From contig CAZOMY010000001.1 of assembly GCA_964581115.1 (NCBI GenBank), forward strand, positions 186,001 through 250,000: a DNA stretch of 64,000 bases. The letters are read 5' to 3'. This document shows positions 1 to 8,805 of this stretch, one piece after another. The position numbers were made by a program, and so were the translations under genes. The DNA comes from 2-02-FULL-55-14 sp964581115 (GTDB lineage: Bacteria; Bacteroidota; Ignavibacteria; UBA10030). Position 1 is the stretch's first letter, and every line of letters starts with the position of its first letter. The notes beneath the pieces were generated by a model. That model had not been told where the DNA came from. It saw only the letters and a list, made by a program, of their open reading frames with translations, and searched no databases.

Positions 1-696
1 CCGTCAAGAAAGGCGATCTTTGACATCGGCGTGTCCGGTCCGATCGCGGGATTCATTGCAACCCTCGGCATTCTGGCCTACGGCTATCTTCATTTGCCGC
101 CGGCCGATTACCTGCTGTCGATCCATCCCGACTATGACTTCGGTACGAACACGATCCGGAATTCCGAAGGAATGGGTCTCGCCTTTGGCGACTCCCTGCT
201 GATGGCTCTGTTGCGGACGGCACTGACTCAGCCGGGAGAGTTCGTCCCTCCGATGAGCGAGATCTATCATTACCCATTCCTCTGCGCCGGATGGTTCGGT
301 CTGTTCGTCACGGCATTGAACCTCATCCCGCTGGGCCAGTTCGACGGAGGCCATCTGATCTACGCCATGTTCGGAGAGCGTCACAAGCCCGTCGCCCGTT
401 TCACCTTCTATGCGCTGTTGGCGCTGGCCGCTCCCAGCCTCTCCGATTCTGTCCTTCGCCTCCTCTTGACATGGGCGACGGGCCAGGACCAGCCGCAGAT
501 CGTGCCCTTCGCGGAGTATAGTTGGTCGGCGTGGTTCGTTTGGGCGCTGATCGGCCTGACACTCGTAAAGCTGTATCATCCTCCCGTCCCGGATGAATCA
601 CCGCTCGACCCAGGGCGTCAGGCGATCGGCTGGGCGACGTTCGGCATCTTCCTTCTCTCGTTCTCGCCGAATCCCATCGTCATTTCCATGCCATAG
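1..696 (+). CDS. Site-2 protease family (M50) membrane metalloprotease, 5'-truncated by the window edge
   Basis: The reading frame is open from base 1, so only the C-terminal 231 residues are here; the HExxH zinc site would lie upstream of the window. What is visible matches M50 proteases: an 'RKAIFDIGVSGPIAGF' stretch at the very start and 'NLIPLGQFDGGH' about 100 residues in, whose Asp is the third zinc ligand in this family. Several hydrophobic segments follow. Members cut transmembrane or membrane-proximal substrates inside the inner membrane. The stop is 6 bases before the next gene, a probable lipoprotein, so the two may be co-transcribed. The substrate cannot be told from sequence. Confidence 0.9.
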   Translation, partial: PSRKAIFDIGVSGPIAGFIATLGILAYGYLHLPPADYLLSIHPDYDFGTNTIRNSEGMGLAFGDSLLMALLRTALTQPGEFVPPMSEIYHYPFLCAGWFGLFVTALNLIPLGQFDGGHLIYAMFGERHKPVARFTFYALLALAAPSLSDSVLRLLLTWATGQDQPQIVPFAEYSWSAWFVWALIGLTLVKLYHPPVPDESPLDPGRQAIGWATFGIFLLSFSPNPIVISMP

Positions 697-702
697 GTAT
701 CG

Positions 703-1542
703 ATGCGCCGCTCCATCCCCTGTTTCGCGATCGCTCTCGCCGGGCTGTCGTGTTCTCCCGAGCCGGTCGGACCTCTTGACGCCCTGGCCCCTCCTCCCGT
801 CCTGATCTCTGTCTCTCCCTCCGGCGTGATCGTGAACACGGATACGATGAACGTGGGGGGCACTCGCCTTCCGACGGACGTCCTCCAGATCCCCGTGACG
901 CTTTCCGCGCTCGTCCAGACCCCCGCCGGAACCGCTCCGGTCGCAAACGTGTCGGCATGGATCGCCGACGATCGCGGCGATGTGATCGACGGACCGTTCG
1001 AGTTCAACGACCGCGGTGTGTGGCCCGACCAGACCGCGGGCGATGGCCGGTTCAGCGGTGAGGCACACTTCTCGATCATTCGCGTCGAGGTCGGTACGTG
1101 GTCCGCGCGGGTGGGAGCGACCGGCGTGAACGGGACCCGAAGCACGACCGCCGTCGTTCCGGTCTCCATTGTTCGGAACAACCGCCCTCCCGTCATCTCA
1201 AACCTGACCGCCGCCGCATCGATCTCGGCCTCGGACCCCCAGCCCTTGATGCTCTTGACGGTGAAGGCCGTCGACCCCGACGGCGCTTCGGACATTGTGA
1301 GAGTATCCTTCGACTCCTTCCGGCCCACGGGACAGCCCGCCAGCGGCAATCCATTCGTGATGTTCGACGACGGTAACACCGGCGGCATCAGCGGCGATGC
1401 CGTTGCCCGCGACAGCGTGTATAGCCTGCGCGTGCAATTCGGCGGCGCACCGACCGGCATCTACCGTTTCGAATTCCGTGCTATCGATCGATCGTCCGAT
1501 TCGAGCAATGTGATCATCCATCACGTCGAGGTGTTGCCATGA
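703..1542 (+). CDS. Probable secreted lipoprotein of unknown function
   Basis: 279 residues. The N-terminus is a short basic start followed by a hydrophobic stretch ending 'LAGLSCS', which looks like a lipoprotein signal with Cys at about residue 17, though the residues before the Cys are not the strict consensus. The rest is rich in Val, Thr, Asp and Gly with alternating beta pattern, and includes 'VKAVDPDGASDIVRVSFDS', typical of Ig- or cadherin-like extracellular folds. No enzyme motif was recognised. Its stop overlaps the start of the propeller gene downstream (ATGA), so it probably belongs to the same operon of exported proteins. Confidence 0.7.
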   Translation: MRRSIPCFAIALAGLSCSPEPVGPLDALAPPPVLISVSPSGVIVNTDTMNVGGTRLPTDVLQIPVTLSALVQTPAGTAPVANVSAWIADDRGDVIDGPFEFNDRGVWPDQTAGDGRFSGEAHFSIIRVEVGTWSARVGATGVNGTRSTTAVVPVSIVRNNRPPVISNLTAAASISASDPQPLMLLTVKAVDPDGASDIVRVSFDSFRPTGQPASGNPFVMFDDGNTGGISGDAVARDSVYSLRVQFGGAPTGIYRFEFRAIDRSSDSSNVIIHHVEVLP

Positions 1543-3071
1543 CGCGGGCGCTCCTGCTGATGGCGCTCGTGGTCGTTGGAGCTGCAGCTCAGTCGTTACG
1601 GACGTATCGGCTGGGCACCGTGCCTGCCGCAAGTGACCGTATGTCGGCCAACTCGGTGAACGAGATCGTCGTCTCGGGCGATACGGTCTGGGTCGGGACC
1701 TCCCGAGGCCTGTCCGTGGCCACCGGAACGCCCGTCCAGTGGACCAACTGGTCCTCGACAGCGCCGTTCACCGGCACCGGGATATCGGGTATCGCCATCA
1801 GCGGAGACCTCGTTTGGGTGTCGGCGGCTACGTCGACCAAGCAGGACAACGAATCGCTGCCGACCGGGGACGGCCTCTACCGTTCCACGGACCGGGGCAC
1901 AACATGGACCCGATTCGATCAGCCCGTCGACGTCGGATCGGTCGACACGCTCACCTACGGCGTCAACCGCATCGCCGCGCTCAACATCACGACGACGATC
2001 AACAACATCACCTACGATCTGGCCATCGGCGCCGGCGCGGTCTGGTCTGCGAATTTCGCCGGCATGTTGCGTCGCTCTACTGATCAAGGCGCCACCTGGA
2101 CACGCGTCGTCCTCCCTCCCGACGGGCGCTCGTCCATCGCTCCATCGGATACGCTCGATTTCGACCTCGCACCGACCGGCGGACGTCTTGGCCTTCGAGG
2201 CAACCTGAATCACCGCGTCTTTTCCGTAATGGTCGACGGCGACGGCGTCGTGTGGGTCGGCACCGCCGGAGGTATCAACCGCTCGACCGATGGAGGTACG
2301 AGCTGGACGAAGTTCTCCCGCACCAACCAGGCCCAACCGATCTCGGGGAACTTCGTGGTCGGCCTCCGCGAGCAACGATGGGCCGGCACTAAGACGATCT
2401 GGGCCGCCACGGTCAATGCCGAATCGGGTGAGGAACAGAGGGGCGTCAGCTGGAGCACGGACGGCGGAGCCACTTGGAAGACCGGATTGCTGGGTGAATT
2501 TGCGCATAACATCGCCGTGCGGGACTCGATCGTGTACGTTGCAACGGACGGGGGGCTCTATCGCACGTCGGATCGAGGAGCGTCGTGGCAGCTCAACGGC
2601 TCGATCGTCGACGCCGTTACGTATCAGCGCGTTGTCGCTCCGGAGGCCATCGCCGTGGCCGTGCGAAGAGATACCGTCTGGCTGGGCGGACCAGATGGGC
2701 TCGCGTTGACTCCAGACGAAGCCGCGACCCCGTTCGGAACGTCGTGGTCCGTTCTCCGCGCTTTTCAACCGGTCTCGGCGGCGCGAGAGATGTACGTGTA
2801 CCCCAATCCGTTCTCGCCGGCGATGGAGCCCGCACGTGTGCATTTTGCCGTGCCGACCGGAGGCGCATCGGTCACCATACGCATCTTCGACATTGCCATG
2901 CAGCCCGTGCGCGATCTGCTGATCGGAGCGGGGCGTCCGAATGGTCAACACGACGAGGTCTGGGACGGAAGGACCTCTGGCGGCAGGTTAGCGGCGAACG
3001 GCGTCTATTTTGTACGCGTGCAGGTCGGCGACGCCGATGCGGTCTGGGGAAAGGTGGTGGTGCTCCAATGA
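1539..3071 (+). CDS. Secreted Asp-box (BNR-like) beta-propeller with T9SS-type C-terminal tail
   Basis: 510 residues with an N-terminal signal peptide. At least five Asp-box motifs are visible along the chain ('STDRGTTW', 'STDQGATW', 'STDGGTSW', 'STDGGATW', 'TSDRGASW'), the turn motif of sialidase-like and photosystem-assembly-like propellers. The last 90 residues begin 'MYVYPNPFSP' and end in a 'NGVYFVRV' strand, the FlgD-like/type A sorting domain that marks T9SS cargo or surface proteins in this phylum. No sialidase catalytic set was recognised, so a binding or structural role is as likely as an enzyme. It overlaps the neighbours on both sides by 4 bases. Confidence 0.82.
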   Translation: MTRALLLMALVVVGAAAQSLRTYRLGTVPAASDRMSANSVNEIVVSGDTVWVGTSRGLSVATGTPVQWTNWSSTAPFTGTGISGIAISGDLVWVSAATSTKQDNESLPTGDGLYRSTDRGTTWTRFDQPVDVGSVDTLTYGVNRIAALNITTTINNITYDLAIGAGAVWSANFAGMLRRSTDQGATWTRVVLPPDGRSSIAPSDTLDFDLAPTGGRLGLRGNLNHRVFSVMVDGDGVVWVGTAGGINRSTDGGTSWTKFSRTNQAQPISGNFVVGLREQRWAGTKTIWAATVNAESGEEQRGVSWSTDGGATWKTGLLGEFAHNIAVRDSIVYVATDGGLYRTSDRGASWQLNGSIVDAVTYQRVVAPEAIAVAVRRDTVWLGGPDGLALTPDEAATPFGTSWSVLRAFQPVSAAREMYVYPNPFSPAMEPARVHFAVPTGGASVTIRIFDIAMQPVRDLLIGAGRPNGQHDEVWDGRTSGGRLAANGVYFVRVQVGDADAVWGKVVVLQ

Positions 3072-4015
3072 GACCCGTGGCCGTTTCCATTCTGCTCGTG
3101 ATCCCGGCCCTCCTCGCGTCTCAGCCCTCCATCGGCGGACGGAGCGGCGCTGCATACCGGCTTGGCCAGACGGCGCAGGGCATCTCGGTGGGCAACGCTC
3201 GCGCCGCGCTGACGCTGCGCGACCCCGACGTCTTCATGAATCCAGCCCTCGCTCCGTTCCAGACATCTCGCGTGGTCGCGCTGGGAGCCGGACTCTTTCC
3301 GCTCGATCGGGCAGTCCAGACGATCTCCTACGGTTCTGCACTGCCTCCGGCTGCCGGCATCGCCTTCACGTTCCACCGCGTGTCCGTTTCAGCGATCGAC
3401 GGCCGGGATCGAAACGGGAATCGGACGGAAGAGCTAAGCGTTGCCGAGAACGTTGCGGCGCTGTCGTTTGGACTCAGGCCGGCGACATCGTTCACGATCG
3501 GCATCACGGCCAAGCTGCTCTACGCTCAAATGGTAGAGGGTTTGACGAGCACGACCGTTGGACTTGACGCCGGTGCGACGTATCTTCTTGGCACAGAATG
3601 GCGCATCGCGACGGTGTTCCGAGACCTGAATTCCAAGTACCGGTGGGACACGTCACCCATTTATGGTCGTAATGGTCGCCAGACATCCGACGTCTTTCCG
3701 GTTCGATCAGTGTTTGCCGTCGCCTATGCTCCCGAACCATGGCCGGTATCGGTCTCCGTGGAGGCCGAGGCGTCCGGTGGCGGATGGTTGATGCGAGGCG
3801 GACTCGACGCCCTCGTACATCCGATGCTTCGCATTCGAACTGGCTTGGATGCGGTCGACCCCGGGGGTCTGTACGGCTCCCGATGGTCGGCCGGGATCGC
3901 TGTTGAGAACACCGGTATCCATTGGGACCCGAGTTTTGACTATGCCTTCGTGGTCGAGCCGTTCACGCCCGGCAGCGCACACATCCTGACCATCCGACTG
4001 CACATCTCCTCATGA
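3068..4015 (+). CDS. PorV/PorQ-like outer-membrane beta-barrel protein
   Basis: 315 residues. The frame is open much further upstream, but the start at 3068 is chosen because it gives a clean signal peptide and overlaps the previous stop as ATGA. The mature start contains a 'GNARAALTLRDPDVFMNPALAPF' region, the hallmark of PorV/PorQ-type barrels, followed by amphipathic strands that end on aromatic residues. In T9SS organisms PorV carries cargo between the translocon and the attachment complex; many paralogues have unknown partners. The adjacent upstream gene encodes a T9SS-tailed protein, which would fit a dedicated partner. Confidence 0.78.
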   Translation: MRPVAVSILLVIPALLASQPSIGGRSGAAYRLGQTAQGISVGNARAALTLRDPDVFMNPALAPFQTSRVVALGAGLFPLDRAVQTISYGSALPPAAGIAFTFHRVSVSAIDGRDRNGNRTEELSVAENVAALSFGLRPATSFTIGITAKLLYAQMVEGLTSTTVGLDAGATYLLGTEWRIATVFRDLNSKYRWDTSPIYGRNGRQTSDVFPVRSVFAVAYAPEPWPVSVSVEAEASGGGWLMRGGLDALVHPMLRIRTGLDAVDPGGLYGSRWSAGIAVENTGIHWDPSFDYAFVVEPFTPGSAHILTIRLHISS

Positions 4016-4905
4016 CCATCAGACGACTTTTGTGGCCCGTGTTGATCCCCGCGATGCTTTTCGCACAGGGCACATCGACCGGCGGTTCCACCTTGAAGCT
4101 CCCACAGCATTCCATGGCGGCTTCACTGGCCGATCTGTGCACGGTGGAATCGGGACGGCTTGAAGCGGCCGGGATCAATCCTGCATCGCTGGCTGGATCT
4201 GTCGACGCCACTTCGATTGCCTTCACGCACCTGTCGTGGATACAGAATGTCTCTGGCCAACGGCTCGGATTGTCGTTCTCCACGTCGATCGGACGATTCT
4301 CGGCTTCGACAGCCATCTCCAAGGTCCCAGGCATCGAGGTCCGCGACGCTCCCGGCCCTTTCGTCGCGACGTTCGATGCCCAAGCGGCCTTGTTTCAGGC
4401 GGGCTGGGCCAATTCCATCTCAGACGGAATCGTCCTCGGCGTCGCCGCATCGTACCTGTATGAAAAGCTGTACGTGTACGAGAGCACGGGATTCTCCGTT
4501 GACGCTGGGGTGTTGCTCAAGACGCCGGTTGACAATCTCGTGGTCGGTCTTTCGACTGTCAATCTCGGGGCCCTTTCAGCTTTCCGGGAGGCCTCCGTCG
4601 AGCTGCCTTCAATCTTCAGGCTGGCTGCCGGCTATCGCTTCGCAATCGGTCCGATTGAATTCCGGCCCGGGGCGGCGTTTCGAACGGGCATCAATCACGA
4701 GGCATCAGGACTCACGGTCGGCGGAACGCTCATGTTCGACAACATGCTCGGCTTTCGGGCCTCTTGGCGTTCCGGCGAGTCTTCAAGAGATGTTGCGTTG
4801 GGCTTGACGGCGGGATACCTGGGGATCGGTCTTGAATACGCCTTGGTGCCGTTTTCTTCGGGTTTGGGCACTGCCCAATTGCTGACGGTCGCAATGAACT
4901 TCTGA
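4012..4905 (+). CDS. PorV/PorQ-like outer-membrane beta-barrel protein (second copy)
   Basis: 297 residues with a signal peptide (cleavage probably after 'AMLFAQG'). The N-terminal 'SLADLCTVESGRLEAAGINPA' segment followed by short repeated strands such as 'FSTSIGRFSASTAI' matches the same barrel family as the upstream gene. The two proteins differ substantially, so this is an old duplication or two separate family members. It overlaps the preceding stop (ATGA) and ends the operon that starts left of the window. A 184-base gap follows, with no clear hairpin terminator. Confidence 0.75.
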   Translation: MTIRRLLWPVLIPAMLFAQGTSTGGSTLKLPQHSMAASLADLCTVESGRLEAAGINPASLAGSVDATSIAFTHLSWIQNVSGQRLGLSFSTSIGRFSASTAISKVPGIEVRDAPGPFVATFDAQAALFQAGWANSISDGIVLGVAASYLYEKLYVYESTGFSVDAGVLLKTPVDNLVVGLSTVNLGALSAFREASVELPSIFRLAAGYRFAIGPIEFRPGAAFRTGINHEASGLTVGGTLMFDNMLGFRASWRSGESSRDVALGLTAGYLGIGLEYALVPFSSGLGTAQLLTVAMNF

Positions 4906-5089
4906 CGACCCGAGGAGAGTTTTTTTCCGGGTATTTCCTGGACGAGGAAGCCCCATCCGAGCCAGACGGATTTGGTCGAGGTCCGCAGGCCTCACCCACG
5001 ATCGGCCGAGGGCATGCACCGGAAAACACGAAATTGTTATCAGCCACCTGCCATTGTCGTTCCAAACAAGAACCTTTGATCGATAGAAT

Positions 5090-5617
5090 ATGAAGAACAG
5101 ACTTGCCATCCCTATCGGCATCGCTGGACTTCTTGCTTTTATCGCAGCAGGATGGATGTTGACAGAAGACCCAGCTCCGAAGGAGTCATCAACCACCTCC
5201 GTTGAATGGGTTTCCTTCGACGAGGGACTGCAATTGGCAAAGGAACAGAAAAAGAAAGTCCTGGTCGACGTGTACACCGATTGGTGCACATGGTGCAAGA
5301 AAATGGATGCCGAAACCTATGCTCATGCCCTTGTGACCGAAGAACTTAGGAACAACTTTATTTCTATCAAGTTGAATGCCGAGTCATCCGATCAGATCAC
5401 CTTCAATGGGCAGACAATGACGTCAGCACAGTTCGCCCGATCGGCAGGGGTTACGGGATATCCTACCACCCTCTTTTTGGACGAGAGACTTCAGCCCATC
5501 ACAGTTGTGCCCGGCTATGCTCCCCCCGACAAGTTCTCCAAGATCCTCGGGTATTTTTCGGGCGACCACTACAAGAACAAGGACTTTCAGAGCTATCTGG
5601 ATCAGATCGGCGGATGA
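5090..5617 (+). CDS. Membrane-anchored thioredoxin-fold protein
   Basis: 175 residues. One N-terminal hydrophobic segment (about residues 5-25) should act as a signal anchor or signal peptide, placing the thioredoxin fold in the periplasm. The redox motif is 'WCTWCKK' with both cysteines present, preceded by 'KKVLVDVYTD' and followed by the cis-Pro segment 'GYPTTLFLD'. This is the thioredoxin-like_7/DsbD-gamma type seen in many Bacteroidota proteins that reduce disulfides or cytochrome c maturation partners. The gene overlaps the next one, a glycosyltransferase, by ATGA, an unusual but common-in-packed-genomes pairing. Confidence 0.85.
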   Translation: MKNRLAIPIGIAGLLAFIAAGWMLTEDPAPKESSTTSVEWVSFDEGLQLAKEQKKKVLVDVYTDWCTWCKKMDAETYAHALVTEELRNNFISIKLNAESSDQITFNGQTMTSAQFARSAGVTGYPTTLFLDERLQPITVVPGYAPPDKFSKILGYFSGDHYKNKDFQSYLDQIGG

Positions 5618-6480
5618 CCGTCAGCGGCTTCACGTTCATCCGGAACGGAATCACGTTCGACTATCCGTTCCGCGAGTCCATCCTCTCACTCCTCCCCCTC
5701 GTCGACGAGTTGGTTGTGGCCGTTGGCAACTCAGACGACGGTACACGGGCCTCCGTTGAATCGATCGGCTCTCCCAAGATCCGGATTCTGGATACGGTGT
5801 GGGACCCCGCACTGCGTCAGGGAGGGGCGATCCTGGCGCAGCAAACCAACCTTGCACTCGACGCTATCAGCGGCGATTGGGGATTCTACCTACAGGGGGA
5901 CGAGATTCTGCATGAGCATGATCACGCTATCATCCGCAGTTCCTTAGAGTTAGCCCATCATGATTCGCGTTTCGACGGGGTCTTGTTCAACTATATCCAT
6001 TTCTACGGAAGTTATGACTGGGTGGGCCACTCAAGAAAATGGTACCGTCGCGAGATCCGGTTGATCAGGAACGGAATCGGCATCCGATCCTGGGGGGATG
6101 CGCAAGGATTCAGGCGGGATGGGAAGAAACTGAACGTGCTAAAGTCAGATGCTCGTATCTTTCACTACGGGTGGGTCAAGCCCCCAAAGGCACAACAGGC
6201 AAAACAACGAAGCTTCCATCGCCTGTGGCATTCTGATGGATGGGTTAACAAGAAAATGGGTCAGCGCGATGAGTACTCCTACGCCGATGGCGGCAGGCTG
6301 CGGCGATTCACGGGAACACACCCCTCAGTGATGAGTGAGCGGATCAAGCGGATGGATTGGGTGTTTGATTACGACCCCCACCGAGTCAGAATTCCACTCA
6401 AGAACCGTCTACTCGATGCCGTCGAGGATGTAACGGGCTTTCGTCTGGGTGAGTATACGAACTACAAGATCATCCAGTGA
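5614..6480 (+). CDS. Family 2-like glycosyltransferase
   Basis: 288 residues, no signal peptide, so cytoplasmic. It begins 'FTFIRNGITFDYPFRESI', then 'LPLVDELVVAVGNSDDGT', the nucleotide-sugar-binding start of GT2-like enzymes, and 'YLQGDEILHE', where the usual DxD is a 'GDE'. The later region is basic with many aromatic residues, consistent with an acceptor-binding part. It probably adds a sugar to LPS, exopolysaccharide or a surface protein. The start overlaps the thioredoxin stop. The end runs 11 bases into the convergent O-antigen ligase gene. Confidence 0.75.
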   Translation: MTVSGFTFIRNGITFDYPFRESILSLLPLVDELVVAVGNSDDGTRASVESIGSPKIRILDTVWDPALRQGGAILAQQTNLALDAISGDWGFYLQGDEILHEHDHAIIRSSLELAHHDSRFDGVLFNYIHFYGSYDWVGHSRKWYRREIRLIRNGIGIRSWGDAQGFRRDGKKLNVLKSDARIFHYGWVKPPKAQQAKQRSFHRLWHSDGWVNKKMGQRDEYSYADGGRLRRFTGTHPSVMSERIKRMDWVFDYDPHRVRIPLKNRLLDAVEDVTGFRLGEYTNYKIIQ

Positions 6481-7714
6481 TGCTATCTGTTGCCGTAGTA
6501 TTCATTTTGACAGACAGACGATAAGTGCTTAATATCAGACCGCTTATCAACCACCAGTTGAAACAATTTACGAAAGTTCCATAGTAGTTTTGGAACAACG
6601 AGGAAAGCTGGAATCCTGCAAGCGCAGTTGTCGCGCCCAACGCCACCCACGGTCCAAACCCCGCCCGTTCCCTGCTCCAAACGTTCCAACCCTTGCACAT
6701 CAAGATCGCCCACATGGCGAGAAACGCCGACAGCGCTGGAATTCCACCATGGACAAGCGTTGAAAGGTAGTCATTATGGGGATGTACCGCCGTGTCGTAG
6801 AAACCCGGGACTCGAAATTTATTAAAAAAGGTTGTGAAGTTGTCCTGGCCGATCCCAAGAACCGGATGGGCTTGTGCAATAGCCAATGAAGTCTTCCATA
6901 AGTTCAGGCGAGTCTCGTGCTGAGATAGGTCGAAAACCGACACGGCCCTATCGCGCAGAGGTTCAACGGCCATGACCACGGCCACAGCCGTCGCGGCCAG
7001 AGCCATTGCCCATCGTCTTTTTCTGCCGTACGTCGAAGCAAGGGCCCCCAGCGGGACCAGCAAAGCCATGGCGAGCCACACGCTCCGCGCATACGTGCCC
7101 AAGATTGCACCGACGGCGAGCACAGGGACGATCCAACGGGTTCGTGAGGCAGGCTTGACCATGGCAAATGCGACGGCCAGAAAGAAGACTGACATGGCGA
7201 ACCCGGCGAACGTCAGATAGAACCCGGAAAAGCCGACCGCTCGAAAGGCGCCCTCCCCTGCCTGGTGCAAGGGCACTCCTTTGATCCAATCTACGCCTGT
7301 GAGTGTCTGGACGATGCCGTACCCGAACGAGACTCCGGACGCCGTCAAATAGTACTTCAGGAGTCGTTCAACTTCCCGTAACGACCCGAACGACCACCAG
7401 ATCAACAGACCCAGTAGAGCGGGCCATTCGTTGTCGGCGAGTGCCACCAGGCTGTGCATCGGCCGTACTGAACTCGCCGATGCCAGAAGATTCCAGCCCC
7501 AATACGCCATGCCTGCCCACAAGAATGGGTCGCGTTGCGCTTGGATCCGACCCGACGTGAAGGACCACGCCGCCCATCCTGCGAACGCGAGTGCCAAAGC
7601 AATCTGCGCCGGAACATGCGAAAAGGGGAGTGTCGACGCCGATGCCGTCAGGCAGCCCGTCGTCCACCTGCGCCAGCGCTCTGCCGAGCGTTCTACGATC
7701 GCGCGATCCGTCAT
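6470..7714 (-). CDS. O-antigen ligase family membrane protein (WaaL-like)
   Basis: 414 residues with about ten to twelve hydrophobic segments. The long periplasmic loop carries 'GIGQDNF' and 'HPHNDYL', the 'HNxxL'-type signature of O-antigen ligases and related O-glycosylating polymerases. The ATG at 7714 overlaps the stop of the upstream GT9 gene as ATGA; a longer frame would read into that gene and is rejected. The enzyme would join undecaprenyl-linked O-chains to lipid A-core in the periplasm, fitting the adjacent LPS glycosyltransferases. Its last 11 bases overlap a convergent glycosyltransferase. Confidence 0.88.
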   Translation of the reverse strand: MTDRAIVERSAERWRRWTTGCLTASASTLPFSHVPAQIALALAFAGWAAWSFTSGRIQAQRDPFLWAGMAYWGWNLLASASSVRPMHSLVALADNEWPALLGLLIWWSFGSLREVERLLKYYLTASGVSFGYGIVQTLTGVDWIKGVPLHQAGEGAFRAVGFSGFYLTFAGFAMSVFFLAVAFAMVKPASRTRWIVPVLAVGAILGTYARSVWLAMALLVPLGALASTYGRKRRWAMALAATAVAVVMAVEPLRDRAVSVFDLSQHETRLNLWKTSLAIAQAHPVLGIGQDNFTTFFNKFRVPGFYDTAVHPHNDYLSTLVHGGIPALSAFLAMWAILMCKGWNVWSRERAGFGPWVALGATTALAGFQLSSLFQNYYGTFVNCFNWWLISGLILSTYRLSVKMNTTATDSITG

Positions 7715-8805
7715 GGGGTCAACTTTTTCAGAAGCCGGTCGAAGCCTTCGAGCATCCGAACGACCGGCATTTCGGCAAGCGGTCGATCTCCGTCGGTGAT
7801 GACGATCTCCGCCAGCGTGTTCAACGGGGACCATTCTGCAAGCGAGAAGGCCGTTGAATAAAGGCCCAGCATAGGCGTCGTCGTCGCCCCGGCTACGTGT
7901 ACTAGCGATGTGTCCGGCGTGACCAGCATGCGACTGCGTCGGACGAGCGCAACCATGTCTGCGAAGCTCGCGCGGCCTTCCAGCGGGAATTCACACACGC
8001 GCGGATCCCCGACCGATCGAACGACCCAGCCTCTGACATCTTCCTCTCCGGGTGCTGCGCTAACGACGATTGGACCGTCCGTCCGAACCAGGATCCCCCC
8101 CACCAGATCGCGCATTTGCTCAGGCCGCGGCGCCCTGGGGCGCTCCCCCGCCGAAAGGTTCACGAGGATCGGGGGCTTTGGCATCCTCTCGATGAACGCG
8201 CAGATGCGTTGCTCCGAGTCGGGATCATCGCGCAGGGCATACGGCAACGATGGACCGGCGAATCCCGGGCCGAACGTCTGGATGCCGAAGGACTCCAAGG
8301 TTCGCGCCATATGCACCCTTCCCCGCTCCAGACGCACCATCGCGTTGAAGAAGAACCGGTAGGTCTCCGCCCCTTGGCCGACCTTGACGCTCCGGGAGGC
8401 GATGACATTCGCCAGAACTCCGCCCAACGTCGTACGATTAAAGACAAGATTGAGAACGACGTCATACTGTTCGCGGCGCGCGTCGACTAGAGCTCGTATT
8501 GTCGTGGGCGCAGAGCTTCCGACGACGTGCAACCGGTCGATCCCCGGGATGAGCTTCGCGGCTTCTAGGCCCTTGTCGCTCACGACCATCCCGAGGTGGA
8601 GCTGTGGAGCACGCTCCTTCAGCCGCCGGACGAACGATGAGGTGACAACCATATCGCCCAGCCGATCCGTTCGCAAGAGGAGCAAGCGCCGAACTGCGTG
8701 GAGATCGAGCGGAAGGTCCACGCTCCGATTTGAGATCAGCAGGCGAAGCAGCGGGTAGACAACGCCGAATCGAAGCCCACGCTCGACCTGTCGAACTGGA
8801 TTCAC
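7711..8805 (-). CDS. Family 9 glycosyltransferase (heptosyltransferase-like)
   Basis: About 364 residues. Typical GT9 features are 'LLLRTDRLGDMVVTSSFVRRL' near residue 45, a central 'VNLSAGERPRAP', and the C-terminal nucleotide-binding 'LVTPDTSLVHVAGA'. I chose the GTG at 8805: it is preceded by GGAGGT at a 6-base spacing and forms GTGA with the upstream stop. A GTG 21 bases further upstream is in frame but has no such site. GT9 enzymes add heptose or other sugars to LPS core. It is translationally coupled to the O-antigen ligase and to a second GT9. Confidence 0.88.
   Translation of the reverse strand: MNPVRQVERGLRFGVVYPLLRLLISNRSVDLPLDLHAVRRLLLLRTDRLGDMVVTSSFVRRLKERAPQLHLGMVVSDKGLEAAKLIPGIDRLHVVGSSAPTTIRALVDARREQYDVVLNLVFNRTTLGGVLANVIASRSVKVGQGAETYRFFFNAMVRLERGRVHMARTLESFGIQTFGPGFAGPSLPYALRDDPDSEQRICAFIERMPKPPILVNLSAGERPRAPRPEQMRDLVGGILVRTDGPIVVSAAPGEEDVRGWVVRSVGDPRVCEFPLEGRASFADMVALVRRSRMLVTPDTSLVHVAGATTTPMLGLYSTAFSLAEWSPLNTLAEIVITDGDRPLAEMPVVRMLEGFDRLLKKLTP

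Noticed and set aside
1596..2951. A 451-codon minus-strand frame opposite the Asp-box propeller
   Set aside because: The plus-strand frame carries repeated Asp-box motifs and ATGA overlaps with both neighbours; the antisense frame has none.
2585..3067. Upstream extension of the first PorV-like gene
   Set aside because: The extension runs inside the propeller gene in another frame and lacks a signal peptide; the 3068 start has one.
4906..5089. T-rich segment after the second PorV-like gene as a terminator
   Set aside because: ACCCG and CGGGT flank a T run, but the T run is inside the would-be loop, not after a stem.
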